From Natribacillus halophilus (GTDB lineage: Bacteria > Bacillota > Bacilli > Bacillales > Marinococcaceae), in assembly GCF_900100185.1 (NCBI RefSeq), contig NZ_FNEN01000020.1, positions 1-44,649 on the forward strand: DNA of 44,649 bases. Reading direction: 5' to 3'. Each line of letters opens with the position of its first letter. Position 1 is the first letter of the stretch. Below are positions 5,994 through 16,131 of this stretch, one piece after another. The notes beneath the pieces were generated by a model. That model saw only the letters and a list, made by a program, of their open reading frames with translations, was not told the origin of the DNA and did no database searches. Both the position numbers and the translations under genes were made by a program.

Positions 5994-8099
5994 CTAAATG
6001 GAAATATAAATATACAACCCAAGTCTATTAGTTGCGTCGGATAAATCAGCTTCTTCGCCGTTTTTATAAACCTTCAACCGTATTTCTCCGTTTTCTAAAA
6101 ATGTATCTGGAATAACAGTATATTCATGAGCGTCATTGAATCGCTGTTCCACTTGTGTTAATATCACAGGATACTGACCGTAGGAATGGTTTTGAAACTC
6201 GTCATATAAAACAACAATTTCATTTGATGACGTATCTACATTCGCTGATATTATCCCTTCTGTAACAACACCGCCGCCAATATTGAAATCAATTTCATTG
6301 AATCTGTAAATCCTTCCATATCTAGGTGCGTTTACATCGAAATCATTTACATCAATGGTGTTATTGGCGTTATTCCGTATTAAATTTGTTGATGCACTCC
6401 GATAACTTATACCTGTATCTTCGTGTATATAGTTATTTGTCGCCATTACATAATCTATACGAACAAATTCGATAGCGTTGTTAGGCTTTTCTTCTCCGTC
6501 ATCATAGTCAACAATATTTCTTTGCACGATAGCATTCCTAGAAATTCCGGTTGGGGTATATACATACAATCCCGAATAACCTTCACTACCGCAATTTAAC
6601 AGTCGGTTATTCAAAATATGCAAATCCATATACCCCGCGCTTCTGAAGTTGGTGTAGATACCTTGTTGCGATGTGTCGACAATCTTGTTGTTTTCAATCT
6701 GAACACCCGGTCGTTCTTGATCATACCCCAAAAATATACCGATTCTGCAATTCTCTATTTTGTTGTTTCTGATATTTAGATCAGCGATACCTGAACCGGA
6801 GTAATATATGCCTGTCTCTTCCCCATTTCCATACAAAATACAATTTTCGATCGTGATATTTCTAGGATCATCAATCCCTGACGTCAACATCCTGATCGGG
6901 TTATTATCTGCTGACGTTCGTTGGTGTATCGAACAATTTCCAACATAAAAGTTATAAAAATCACCGCCATATTCGCCTGCCGCGCCATTGAAATTTATGC
7001 CTCGCACGCAATCAATGATATTAATATTGGTTATATTCACTTCAAAAACGGCTGGTGAAAATCCTTCGCGGGCAGTTTCTTCCTTGACGTTTATAGCCGT
7101 ATCACAGTTTTCGGTTATACAGTCACGAACAGAAACGTATGAAGACGCGCCCATGTCAAACATCTCGCCAAAACCTTTAGCGTAGGAATTACTCAAATGG
7201 ACATACTGAGCCGAATTAAAATCAATCATCTCATCCGCTAGCTCATGAGTGCTTTCAGCCCACAATCTGTTACCGTAAAAATGGTGGACACCATTAACGC
7301 CAGCTATGCCGTAATTTGACTTTATATTTTCCATATTGACAAACTCACAATCGTAAACCAGCGCAATTCTAAATTCCCCGACAGATGCTTCGTGTCGACT
7401 AGGATTGATAAGGTTCACACGACTTATATAAATGTGGCTAGAATCTGTAAACCTTATGGGAGTTGGTGTTAAGTTGTTGCAATCAAACATCAAATTATCA
7501 ATAGTGATGTTTTTGGAGTCGCTTATATTAAAAAAAGCAGTTTCAAGGTGGTCTATACCTTGACCGTTTTTCAAGATCGTGCTTTCACCATCTCCTTTAA
7601 TAACAACATTTTCATATTCTTCCAATATAACATTGCTTTCAAAATAATACTCACCGGTAGGGAAATATAAAGTTCCTCCCCCTATATCGTGTAGGTCGTT
7701 TAATAACTCATTTACAACTTCTGTGTTGTCGGTTTCACCATCGTTTACTGCCCCGTGAAAATTTGCATTTATTGATATTCCGTCTAACTGCTTCTGTTCT
7801 ACGTCCAATCTGCTTTTTAGCGTATCATGATCCTTTCCGTACAAATCAACCCTCGCCTGCGCCGCTTCAACGGAAGAATCGCCATCAATTACCGCCTGAT
7901 CAAGCTGTGACTGTACATTATCGGCTTTGTTTCTAGCATACTCCGAATCTTCTCCTGCTTGATCGGCTATATCCTCAACCACCTGCATAGCATCAATATT
8001 CATATTAAATCGCTCAAAATTCCTGTTCGTCGTCACATAATAATTCTCGTCAAATAGACTGTCTACGGGCATGATCCGCATCTTTTCAAATCGGCTCAT
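5994..8099 (-). CDS. Tailspike / receptor-binding protein with pectate-lyase-like beta-helix
   Basis: 701 residues. Residues 1-105 are an alpha-helical, Gln/Asp/Ala-rich virion-attachment region. At about 112-150 the sequence 'NFHGAVNDGETDNTEVV' and 'GGGTLYFPTGEYYF' is the classic start of the Pectate_lyase_3 domain, followed by some 450 residues of right-handed beta-helix rich in 'I.I.NN.I.NC' ladders. The last 100 residues form a separate beta-rich tip. Such proteins bind and often depolymerise cell-surface polysaccharide. No catalytic residues can be assigned by eye. It follows the Tal/S74 gene by two bases and precedes the Wzy-like gene. Confidence 0.85.
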   Translation of the reverse strand: MSRFEKMRIMPVDSLFDENYYVTTNRNFERFNMNIDAMQVVEDIADQAGEDSEYARNKADNVQSQLDQAVIDGDSSVEAAQARVDLYGKDHDTLKSRLDVEQKQLDGISINANFHGAVNDGETDNTEVVNELLNDLHDIGGGTLYFPTGEYYFESNVILEEYENVVIKGDGESTILKNGQGIDHLETAFFNISDSKNITIDNLMFDCNNLTPTPIRFTDSSHIYISRVNLINPSRHEASVGEFRIALVYDCEFVNMENIKSNYGIAGVNGVHHFYGNRLWAESTHELADEMIDFNSAQYVHLSNSYAKGFGEMFDMGASSYVSVRDCITENCDTAINVKEETAREGFSPAVFEVNITNINIIDCVRGINFNGAAGEYGGDFYNFYVGNCSIHQRTSADNNPIRMLTSGIDDPRNITIENCILYGNGEETGIYYSGSGIADLNIRNNKIENCRIGIFLGYDQERPGVQIENNKIVDTSQQGIYTNFRSAGYMDLHILNNRLLNCGSEGYSGLYVYTPTGISRNAIVQRNIVDYDDGEEKPNNAIEFVRIDYVMATNNYIHEDTGISYRSASTNLIRNNANNTIDVNDFDVNAPRYGRIYRFNEIDFNIGGGVVTEGIISANVDTSSNEIVVLYDEFQNHSYGQYPVILTQVEQRFNDAHEYTVIPDTFLENGEIRLKVYKNGEEADLSDATNRLGLYIYISI

Positions 8100-8101
8100 G
8101 T

Positions 8102-10360
8102 TTACACCTCGCCTTTTAGCTGTTCTAATTCGTTTCTGAGTGTTCGATTTTCTTCTACGAGGTCATCAACTTTTTCTGATAGTTCTTGAATAGCCTTAAG
8201 GCTGTACATTGTTATTTCGTTTGTTCTAACTGCTTTATCATCTTCCGTTGCAAACGCCCCGGACTCTTCTGCAATAAGCCCTGTTTTCCTAACGTTTTTG
8301 CCTTCTTCAACGTCAGAAATGAGGTTATATTGTTTCACATGCAGTTCATTCAGCGCGTCTAACGCGCTTCCGCTAAACTCGTCAATGTTTGTCTTGATCG
8401 TTTCCGATGATTCTGTAAAAAAATCCTGCGCTTGCATACTGGCACCTGTGGTCGTGCCACCTAGATGAACGCCTTCGGAATGCGCTCTTATGCGCGTTGT
8501 CCATGAACCCTCATCATCATGATTCCACCTGACTTCCCACGTAGCATCATTTCTGCGGTTCACGCCACCAAAATACTGCAATATATCATTTGTTGTATCG
8601 CCTTGTCGTAAAAATATAACGGGCTGATCTCTGCCTGAAAAATCGTTCTCAAAATCGGTATCCTCTGACACCACACGTCTATTCCCATATAGACGTAACT
8701 CTGATCCTTCCAAAGCAGCGTTAAACGGGCCAGCAACGGATGTGACGTTAGATAACCTTGATGCCCGTAATACAGGTCGTATCAACCCTTGCGCCCGCAT
8801 ACCGATATTTAAAAAGTCATCTTCAATTGTCAACCCTATACCTCTGCTATCTTCTTGATATGGGTCAAACACAGGTCCCATCCAACCTATATGCTCATTT
8901 ACGCTATTATAAAAATCTATCTCACTCTGACCGAACGACATTGTTAAGTCACCATCGGCATAGCTTGATAAATAACCATTCACTAACTCTAGTGATCGGC
9001 TACCGCTTTCTTGATATATCTCTGAACCAGTAATCGTAACCCCGGTGATATTAATACCTCGAAGTGTACCCGCCGTAACCACATCAGCGACCAAACCAGC
9101 CCCGGTAAGCGCATTACTAAACGTCTGACCGCCATCATCACTGATACCAATACCAGCCGAATTAAATAAAACAACCTCATTAGGGTTGTCAGGGTTGACA
9201 GCGATAATGCCGTTATCGAATATTAGTTCTGTATTTGCGGATAACAGCAAATTGGTTGCTAGGCGTGTTGCCGCATCTAAAAAGCTAAAAGGCAATGTTG
9301 TTCTGCCTTCCTGCAAGTCACTAATCATATTCGCGGCCGTGGACAAACTTGCTCTATGGCGTTCAGATAATCCATGATCACCAAAAGTCACATTTTGCCC
9401 TGTCACTTCGCCGTTAGCGTTTCTTTCCGTATTCACCTGCACGACGCGGATTTCAGAACTAAAATTAATACGATCATCCACTAACGTCACAATATCGCCG
9501 TTTTGCGGTTGTGCGTAGGGGTAATCTTCAATCCTTTGAAAATCGGCGGTCACTGAAACCTTCACGCTTTCTTCTACAAGGGTTTCAAGCTCATCGTCCA
9601 TTGTTTCTTCGGTTGTTATATTGCCGTTTTTGATCGGCGGCGCGTGTCTAATTCCCACAACATCAGCAAGGGGTGAGGTGTATTCACGTTGCAGGTTAGC
9701 AACATCCTCGATGCTATCTTCCGATTCATTCTCATAGTCGCCATAACCGCGCGCATACGTCCAAAATTCGCCTGCATCTGTTTCTTTAGAGATGTTTGAA
9801 GCGTTTAGTCGCCAGTGCAAGAAGTAGGGTTGGTTTCGCTCTATTCGTTCCCTTAAATCAATACGCTCGCCCATGATTTCAAATTCTGCACCGTACCGGT
9901 CAATGCCACGCTGAAATGATTCAAGGCGTGTTTCACCGTCGCCTAACCCTTCCCATTCAAGTGCTGTGAAGCTGTCTATTAGGCTAAATGTGTACCCTGT
10001 ACCTTCAAAAACAAGATCAAAAAAGGCGTTTGCTGTCATGTGCTGATCGTAGCGTTCATAAATTCTATCATTGTCCATGTCGTCCAAAAATTGATGCCGA
10101 GCGTTTATGCTCATACGGCTACGATTGCCGACCCCTTGAAAGGTGACGTGACTAATGCGCCACATGGTGTTATCGCCGGGACCTTCAACACCGCTTATCT
10201 GCCACATTTCGTTGATTTCGTTGATAAATTTTTCGTTGATTTCATTTGATGTTAAATCAACGCTAAGAACAACATCAGAATTAATTTCATCTTCGATCGT
10301 TGTTGTGGCGTCCATCATATAGTGCTGATTATCGGGGCTTATGCAATGTAAAGAAGTCAT
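8102..10360 (-). CDS. Tail-associated (Tal) protein with C-terminal S74 chaperone peptidase
   Basis: 752 residues from the ATG at 10360, which has GGGAGGTG eight bases upstream. Residues 1 to about 350 match the prophage tail protein / phage minor structural protein N-terminal region that forms the baseplate hub. The middle (about 370-630) is beta-rich and resembles host-contact modules with 'GINITGVTITGSEIY'. The C-terminal 100 residues ('SSETIKTNIDEFSGSALDALNELHV' onward, ending in a coiled coil) are an intramolecular chaperone of the S74 family, which trimerises the fibre and then cleaves itself off at the Ser at the domain start. Lies between Dit and the tailspike. Confidence 0.85.
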   Translation of the reverse strand: MTSLHCISPDNQHYMMDATTTIEDEINSDVVLSVDLTSNEINEKFINEINEMWQISGVEGPGDNTMWRISHVTFQGVGNRSRMSINARHQFLDDMDNDRIYERYDQHMTANAFFDLVFEGTGYTFSLIDSFTALEWEGLGDGETRLESFQRGIDRYGAEFEIMGERIDLRERIERNQPYFLHWRLNASNISKETDAGEFWTYARGYGDYENESEDSIEDVANLQREYTSPLADVVGIRHAPPIKNGNITTEETMDDELETLVEESVKVSVTADFQRIEDYPYAQPQNGDIVTLVDDRINFSSEIRVVQVNTERNANGEVTGQNVTFGDHGLSERHRASLSTAANMISDLQEGRTTLPFSFLDAATRLATNLLLSANTELIFDNGIIAVNPDNPNEVVLFNSAGIGISDDGGQTFSNALTGAGLVADVVTAGTLRGINITGVTITGSEIYQESGSRSLELVNGYLSSYADGDLTMSFGQSEIDFYNSVNEHIGWMGPVFDPYQEDSRGIGLTIEDDFLNIGMRAQGLIRPVLRASRLSNVTSVAGPFNAALEGSELRLYGNRRVVSEDTDFENDFSGRDQPVIFLRQGDTTNDILQYFGGVNRRNDATWEVRWNHDDEGSWTTRIRAHSEGVHLGGTTTGASMQAQDFFTESSETIKTNIDEFSGSALDALNELHVKQYNLISDVEEGKNVRKTGLIAEESGAFATEDDKAVRTNEITMYSLKAIQELSEKVDDLVEENRTLRNELEQLKGEV

Positions 10361-10376
10361 TTCCAACACCTCCCAT

Positions 10377-11303
10377 CTATTTATAATAAAAGCGCGTATC
10401 AACCGCTATTTGAGCCGATGAAGCGCGCTCCATTCGCAAAGTATTCCATCCTGTTGCAAGGGTTAAAAATTCTTTATCCGCATCCCCAAGCGCATTTAAG
10501 TTATTTAACATGACTTGCGCCCGGTCGTATGTCAACGTGTCGCTGCTGCTCAATTCGCCATTAAAAGTGATCCGGCTGTTGTTCGTTTCATTTACAACCC
10601 TGATCCCATCAACGCCACCGCTTACGCTTTCAATGATTATTTTAAAGTCAATGTGGAAGGGTACAGGAAACGCTACATTGCTGGCGTTGTATATGTGAAA
10701 TGTTTGACCGTCTGAAACCTCATGTGTATATTTTTGTGAATCATGTTCAAACGATAGCCCCATACCGTGGCCCCATATCTCGGGCTGTAACGATCCGTCG
10801 GATTCTAATTCTAAAGAAGTTCCAATCGATTCAGCGAAGGGCAGTTCCGTTGTCTCAAACTCCACTTCCGTAAATCCATGCAGTTCTTCTTGTTCAAATA
10901 CAAAACTGCTAGCAGGACGTACAAGGTAACGTTTGCCGCCAACAAACACGTTATCTGTTCCTTCCTTCTGCCTTGATCGTTCATTTACATCAATAAACGC
11001 ATACTGCATTTTCTTCGGGCGGCGTAATTCACGGATATAAAACGCCTCGTTGCTATTTAAAATGGAAAACAACTTATCACGCATCAAAGGAAAATGAAGA
11101 AGATCATAAGCATGAAAGAAGATCGGGACTGTGATATCCCGATCCTCATAATAAGCGCCCATGTCTAAGCGTCCGTGCCTCCCTTGGTGCGATTCATAGC
11201 TAGGGTCTAGGCTGATCGATGACACTATAAAATCTTTAACCATGGCCCCTGCTTCTGATAGTAGTATTTTTTCACCGTTCTTCTTTTCGATTTCAACATC
11301 CAA
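10377..11303 (-). CDS. Distal tail protein (Dit)
   Basis: 308 residues if started at the TTG at 11303, which lies seven bases after AGGAGGTG and avoids overlap with the tape measure gene. The N-terminal part ('GEKILLSEAGAMVKDFIVSSISLDPSY...GRLDMGAYYEDRDITVPIFF') is the siphovirus tail component domain that forms the hexameric Dit ring. The C-terminal half is a galectin-like beta region. It connects the tail tube to the Tal hub, in the standard order TMP-Dit-Tal. Confidence 0.88.
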   Translation of the reverse strand: MDVEIEKKNGEKILLSEAGAMVKDFIVSSISLDPSYESHQGRHGRLDMGAYYEDRDITVPIFFHAYDLLHFPLMRDKLFSILNSNEAFYIRELRRPKKMQYAFIDVNERSRQKEGTDNVFVGGKRYLVRPASSFVFEQEELHGFTEVEFETTELPFAESIGTSLELESDGSLQPEIWGHGMGLSFEHDSQKYTHEVSDGQTFHIYNASNVAFPVPFHIDFKIIIESVSGGVDGIRVVNETNNSRITFNGELSSSDTLTYDRAQVMLNNLNALGDADKEFLTLATGWNTLRMERASSAQIAVDTRFYYK

Positions 11304-11316
11304 TACGCTACACCTC

Positions 11317-14300
11317 CTAACTGCTGAATACTCTTGTAGCGTCGGACAACGCATTCTCACTGTTTACGTAAGAGCGTATCCATTCGGCATCGCCTTCATT
11401 GTGGATGTGTAACTCAATCGGCTGTCTATTGACTTGCAATTCACTTCTAACGTTATTGTTCATTTGCCGCTGCGCTTGGCGGTTAATGTCGTTAATCTGA
11501 CCTGCTACATCTATGCCGGGGGCGGACAACTGCGGATCAAAAGATCGCTGCATACCTTCTGCCATATTAGCCGTAGCGACAGCAGCTTTTTGAGCAGAAT
11601 TATCAACGCCATCCGCTAGACCTATCGCAACAAAATCACCGATGTCCATAAATTCGCGTGAGGGGGAGCTTATGCCAAGCGCGCTCTTGGCGCTGTCCAA
11701 AGCCCTTCTAGCCATGCTACTTGCTGCACTTATAGCGCTACTCGCCCCATTTCTTATGCCTCGACCTACAGCGCTGGCAATGTTCCTGCCGACGCTCGCC
11801 ATGTTGCTTACAAATCCACTCACCGTGCTCACCATGTTGCTCATCATACTGCTGACGGTTGATACGGCATTGCTCATGCCGCTGCTCACGCTGGACACAA
11901 AGCTTGAAAAGGTGCTTCCGATTGATGAAACAAGACTACTTCCCGACGAAGCAGCATTAGACAGGATGCTGGAAAAGTTGCTGGATACTGTGCTGACTGC
12001 ATCAGACATTGCGCTTGACGTTGTACTTACGACATCCGAAAAGCTACTACTGACGCTACTAAACACGTCGGACATGCTGCTAGAAACATCGCTAACGACA
12101 CTCGAAAAGCTACTACTAACAGAAGAAACAACGTCCGAAGTTGCGCCAGCTGTCGAGCTAACAGCGTCAGAAAAACCGCTAGACACAGTTGACGCAACGT
12201 CGCTCATCGCCCCGGAAACATCGCCCATAACGTCCGAAAAAGCACTCGCCACGGATGATGATATTTCGCTGACGGAATCTGATGCTGCGCTTACAGCGTC
12301 GCTCATGTTGTTTGAGACGGTTGAAGAAACATCTCCGAATGTGTCAGTAAAGGATGATACCATACCGTCTGCTATCTCCATCACAGAAGAAGAAATATCC
12401 TCGACGCTTCCGGTCGCTTCTCCTTCTGTGTTATCCATGCCGGAAACAAAGCCGCCAATCGTGTCCTCGCCAACGCCCATCATGACGCGGGAGGGTGAAC
12501 TGATGCTGAAAAAATCAGTGATGGGGTCAAGGATATTATCGCTAACAAAACCTTCGACGTTGCTCAGAAGCTCGCCGCCCATGCTTTTGATCCCTTCCCA
12601 CAGACCGTCAACAATTTCTTTTCCTTTATCTATAATGTCTTCTATTTTTTCGGCTATCGCTTCTCCTAGCGATTCAATGAGATCCCATCCGGCATCAATG
12701 ATCTCTTGTTCAGCGTCCATTAACCCCTCGCTCAACCCTTCGATTAACTCAATCCCTGCATCTATAATCTCAGGTATATGCGTTATCAGAGCATCAATAA
12801 GCTCCATCACAAGCTCAATTGCCGCCTCGATGATTTGCGGTATGGCAGAAATGAGCCCTTCGACTAATCCGATCACAAGTTCGACTGCCGCGGTGATAAT
12901 TTCCGGTATGGCGCTTATGAGTCCATCTACAAGGCCAAGTACCAATTCAAGCGCCGCCGTGATTAATTCCGGGATAGCGCCAATCAAACCTTCAACAAGC
13001 CCGAGAACAAGATCAAGCGCCGCCGTGATTAATTCTGGGATAGCGCTGACAAGTCCATCCACCAATCCGAGCACTAATTCAAGCGCCGCTTCTATAAGGT
13101 TAGGGATTGCGCCAACCAACCCGTCTACAAGGCCAAGTACCAATTCTATGGCTGCCTCTATGATCATAGGGATATTCTCGATAATTCCGTCTACCAAACC
13201 AAGGACTAACTCAATCGCCGCATCCAAAATAAGCGGTATATTTTCAATCAATGCTTCGACTAAAGACGTAATAATTTCAAGGCCAGCGTCTAGCAACATC
13301 GGTAAATTTTCTATAATTCCATCGACTAGCGCCATCACAACTTCTAGCGCCGCATCTAGCAACAACGGCAGCGCTTCGACTATCGCAGTTACAACCTCAG
13401 TCACAATTTGCAGGCCTGCATCAAGTAATACAGGCAATACGTCAATGATACCTTCAAGAAGCGCCATCACAATCTCTAGTGCCGCCTCTAAAAGCACAGG
13501 AATATTTTCGATGATCGCGTCAACGAGCGTCGTCACAGCTTCCATACCCGCCTGTAATAATTGCGGTAAATTTTGAAGGATGCCGTCCAAAAGCGCCATG
13601 ACTAATCCAAGGCCAGCTTCGATGATCATCGGAAGTAGCGTAGTGATCGCTTCGACAAGCGTATCTATGATTTGCGTACCCGCTTCGATCAATTGCGGTA
13701 AAGCAGACACAATTCCTTCTAAAAGCGATGTGAGTGCTTCAACGCCCGCTTCGAGTAACTGAGGCAATAGCTCTGATATGCCTTGAACGAGCGTATCTAT
13801 GATGCCTGTTGCCGCTTCGATTAAGCCGGGTAATGCCGATACAACACCGTCGATAAGATTGGTCAGCATTTCAACGCCTGTTTCCATGATTTGAGGTAAG
13901 ATTTCGGCCAATTGTTCGATAAACGTCGTGATAACTTCCGTCGCCGTTTCTATCCACCCAGGCAAGTTTTCAGATACACCTTGTATAAGATTGAGTATGA
14001 TTTCTGTTCCGGCTTCAATCGCTTCCGTTGCCATTTCAGCGAGATTGTCAATAAACTGGACAACCATCTCTACCATATTGTCGATGGCTTCGCTAAACTC
14101 CATCTCGCCTTTGAATACTTTTATCATGTCGGTGACAATATCTGTTTGAGTGACCAACATAACCAAAACACTTATAACCATACCGACAGGGCCAGTCAAT
14201 CCCAATAAAAGTGCGGCCGCCGTTGTAAGCGGGCCGATAAGCATACTAAGGCTACCGCCCAAATCCTCGAACCACTCGGCCAAACCTTGCACAAACTCGA

Positions 14301-16092
14301 CAAGCCCTTCTACGATCATACTTCCAAAGGATGAAACTGCTTCTGCGGCAGGTTCGACGAAAGAACTAATAGCATCGACTAGATTGCCAAACCAATCTGC
14401 CAAATTACTCACAAACTCGACTAAACCTTCAATGATCATGCTCCCAAAAGCCGCCGCGACTTCTACAGCTGGTTCTATAAGCTCACTGAAAGCATTCCAC
14501 AAGTTTGATAGATGCTCGCCAAGATTGGCGAAAAAGTCGATGATCTGCGACACGGCGGTCGTTACAAAATCGGCTATAGCTTCCCATGCACCTTGGACAA
14601 AATTTCTAAATGTCTCATTTTGCGTATATAGAGTAACAAGCGCTGTCCCGACGGCGATTAGGCCGCCTATAATCCATCCAATAGGTCCCATGAGCAACTT
14701 AAATGCAGCCATAACTTTTAAAAGGACAGCTGAAAATTTTGTCCCTGATGCTATAAGGGCCGCTTTCGCTTGCAGAAACAGACCATAATACGTAACGACG
14801 GTGCTTACCATAAAAATAAGCGGGCCAATAACTGCTAACAATGCAGCAAATACGCCAATGACCGCTTTAACAGGCCCGGGAATGTTCTGCATCCACACGA
14901 CAACCGCCGTTACGCCTGCTACAATAGCGCGCAAAGCTGGTTCTATCATCTCATATATCTGTATCGCCAACTCCTGTAAAGCAGAGCCAAGGATTGTGAG
15001 CGCGCCCCACAGATTGTCCTGCATCGTTGACGCTGTAGCGGCGGCTGCGCCATCGGCATTTCGTAGCGCTTCATCAAAGTCTGCGAGTTCATCCACGCCC
15101 TGATTCAAGAGCATGTTCACGCCGCGTATACCTTGTTGTTGCCAGACAGACGATAACGCCGCGTTCCGTTGTTCCTCGCTCATGCCTTCCGTCGCTGCTT
15201 CCACATCCGCCATGATGTCTGTCATGCTTCGCATGTTTCCTTCTGCGTCATAAACGGCGACTGACGTTTCGCCGATTTGTATCGCTCCGTCCTCGGCGGC
15301 GGCGGTCATATCGCGGAGAACAGCATCAAATACTGTGCCTGCACGGGAGCCTTTTAAACCTTGGTCAGCAAACATGCTTAATACGGCGGTTGTTTCTTCG
15401 AGGTCTATGCCCATGGATGCGGCGGCAGGCGCGGCGCGTGTGAATGCTTCGCCTAATTGGTCAACGCTTGTGTTTGCGTTGGATTGGGCATAGGCTAATA
15501 CATCGGCCACATCACCCGCGTTTTCTGCTTCAATCGAAAATGCCGACATATTGTCAGTAACGATATCGCTGGCCTCTCCTAACCCGAGAGAACCTGCTGC
15601 AGCAAGATCGAGAACGCCCGGCAAGCCAGAAACCATGTCGTCAACTTCCCAGCCAGCAAGGGCCATATAGGAAAGACCTTCTGATGCCTCCGTGGCTGAA
15701 AACATAGTCGTTGAACCCATGTCGCGAGCCGCGCCTTCTAACGTCTGCATTTCACTCGCAGACGCACCGGATATAGCTTCGACTTGGCTCATACTTTGTT
15801 CAAAGTCTCCGCCAGTCTTCACCGCCGCCGCGCCCACACCTAAAATTGGTGCGGTGACTGCCTTTGTAAGCGTACTTCCCACTCGCTGCCCTTGCCTGCC
15901 AACCTGCTCAATGTTCTGGCCTGCAATCTCCATTTGTCTAGCTGCATCATTGATGCCTGACCCGTCCACGCTATTCAACGCCCGATCAAGGTCGCGAGAG
16001 GCTTGTGCCGCTCCTTCAAAAGCTCTAACCATGCCCGTATTTTCCGCATTCAGCACAGCGTCTACAGAATAGCTTTGTGCAATCTTTCTCAC
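11317..16092 (-). CDS. Tape measure protein
   Basis: 1591 residues, by far the longest gene, in the expected place after the tail chaperones. Residues about 90-370 are the conserved phage tail tape measure domain ('FEQSMSQVEAISGAS', 'MALAGWEVDDM'). Residues about 390-480 and 500-650 include hydrophobic segments. From about 680 to 1165 there are 22 tandem 22-residue repeats of the type 'LVDGIIENIPMIIEAAIEL'. From about 1215 to 1450 a Ser/Val-rich stretch repeats every 11 residues. It sets tail length by acting as a ruler inside the tube. The GTG start is preceded immediately by eight G residues, which is an odd ribosome site. The residues after it ('SYSVDAVLNAENTG') fit the family start. Confidence 0.93.
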   Translation of the reverse strand: MRKIAQSYSVDAVLNAENTGMVRAFEGAAQASRDLDRALNSVDGSGINDAARQMEIAGQNIEQVGRQGQRVGSTLTKAVTAPILGVGAAAVKTGGDFEQSMSQVEAISGASASEMQTLEGAARDMGSTTMFSATEASEGLSYMALAGWEVDDMVSGLPGVLDLAAAGSLGLGEASDIVTDNMSAFSIEAENAGDVADVLAYAQSNANTSVDQLGEAFTRAAPAAASMGIDLEETTAVLSMFADQGLKGSRAGTVFDAVLRDMTAAAEDGAIQIGETSVAVYDAEGNMRSMTDIMADVEAATEGMSEEQRNAALSSVWQQQGIRGVNMLLNQGVDELADFDEALRNADGAAAATASTMQDNLWGALTILGSALQELAIQIYEMIEPALRAIVAGVTAVVVWMQNIPGPVKAVIGVFAALLAVIGPLIFMVSTVVTYYGLFLQAKAALIASGTKFSAVLLKVMAAFKLLMGPIGWIIGGLIAVGTALVTLYTQNETFRNFVQGAWEAIADFVTTAVSQIIDFFANLGEHLSNLWNAFSELIEPAVEVAAAFGSMIIEGLVEFVSNLADWFGNLVDAISSFVEPAAEAVSSFGSMIVEGLVEFVQGLAEWFEDLGGSLSMLIGPLTTAAALLLGLTGPVGMVISVLVMLVTQTDIVTDMIKVFKGEMEFSEAIDNMVEMVVQFIDNLAEMATEAIEAGTEIILNLIQGVSENLPGWIETATEVITTFIEQLAEILPQIMETGVEMLTNLIDGVVSALPGLIEAATGIIDTLVQGISELLPQLLEAGVEALTSLLEGIVSALPQLIEAGTQIIDTLVEAITTLLPMIIEAGLGLVMALLDGILQNLPQLLQAGMEAVTTLVDAIIENIPVLLEAALEIVMALLEGIIDVLPVLLDAGLQIVTEVVTAIVEALPLLLDAALEVVMALVDGIIENLPMLLDAGLEIITSLVEALIENIPLILDAAIELVLGLVDGIIENIPMIIEAAIELVLGLVDGLVGAIPNLIEAALELVLGLVDGLVSAIPELITAALDLVLGLVEGLIGAIPELITAALELVLGLVDGLISAIPEIITAAVELVIGLVEGLISAIPQIIEAAIELVMELIDALITHIPEIIDAGIELIEGLSEGLMDAEQEIIDAGWDLIESLGEAIAEKIEDIIDKGKEIVDGLWEGIKSMGGELLSNVEGFVSDNILDPITDFFSISSPSRVMMGVGEDTIGGFVSGMDNTEGEATGSVEDISSSVMEIADGMVSSFTDTFGDVSSTVSNNMSDAVSAASDSVSEISSSVASAFSDVMGDVSGAMSDVASTVSSGFSDAVSSTAGATSDVVSSVSSSFSSVVSDVSSSMSDVFSSVSSSFSDVVSTTSSAMSDAVSTVSSNFSSILSNAASSGSSLVSSIGSTFSSFVSSVSSGMSNAVSTVSSMMSNMVSTVSGFVSNMASVGRNIASAVGRGIRNGASSAISAASSMARRALDSAKSALGISSPSREFMDIGDFVAIGLADGVDNSAQKAAVATANMAEGMQRSFDPQLSAPGIDVAGQINDINRQAQRQMNNNVRSELQVNRQPIELHIHNEGDAEWIRSYVNSENALSDATRVFSS
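12595..14055 (-). repeat. 22 tandem 66-bp repeats inside tape measure gene
   Basis: Consecutive 22-residue units share the pattern L-V/L-D/E-G-I-I-x-x-I-P-x-L-I-E-A-A-x-E-L-V-x-x. Units 13-19 are the most alike and drift towards both ends. 22 is twice 11, which fits a right-handed hendecad coiled coil and matches the 11-residue period of the following Ser-rich stretch. Confidence 0.85.
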
Positions 16093-16106
16093 CCCCCCCT
16101 TGCTTA

Positions 16107-16131
16107 TTAAAAAAAGAAGCCGTTAGGCTCC
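16107..16131 (-). terminator. Terminator between tail chaperones and tape measure gene
   Basis: On the minus strand GGAGCC and GGCTTC pair over TAAC (one G-U), followed by seven T. It overlaps the stop codon of the chaperone T segment and should reduce tape measure expression relative to the major tail protein. Confidence 0.7.

Noticed and set aside
11642-13576. Long plus-strand open frame of 644 codons
   Set aside because: It is antisense to the repeat-rich tape measure gene. The regular codon pattern of the repeats removes stops on the other strand. Composition is implausible (long S/T/P/I/A runs) and there is no ribosome site.
12595-14055. CRISPR-like array of regular repeats
   Set aside because: The units are coding 66-bp repeats without unique spacers, and diverge gradually.
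14150-16072. Further plus-strand open frames opposite the tape measure gene
   Set aside because: Same shadow effect, no ribosome sites and no protein-like pattern.
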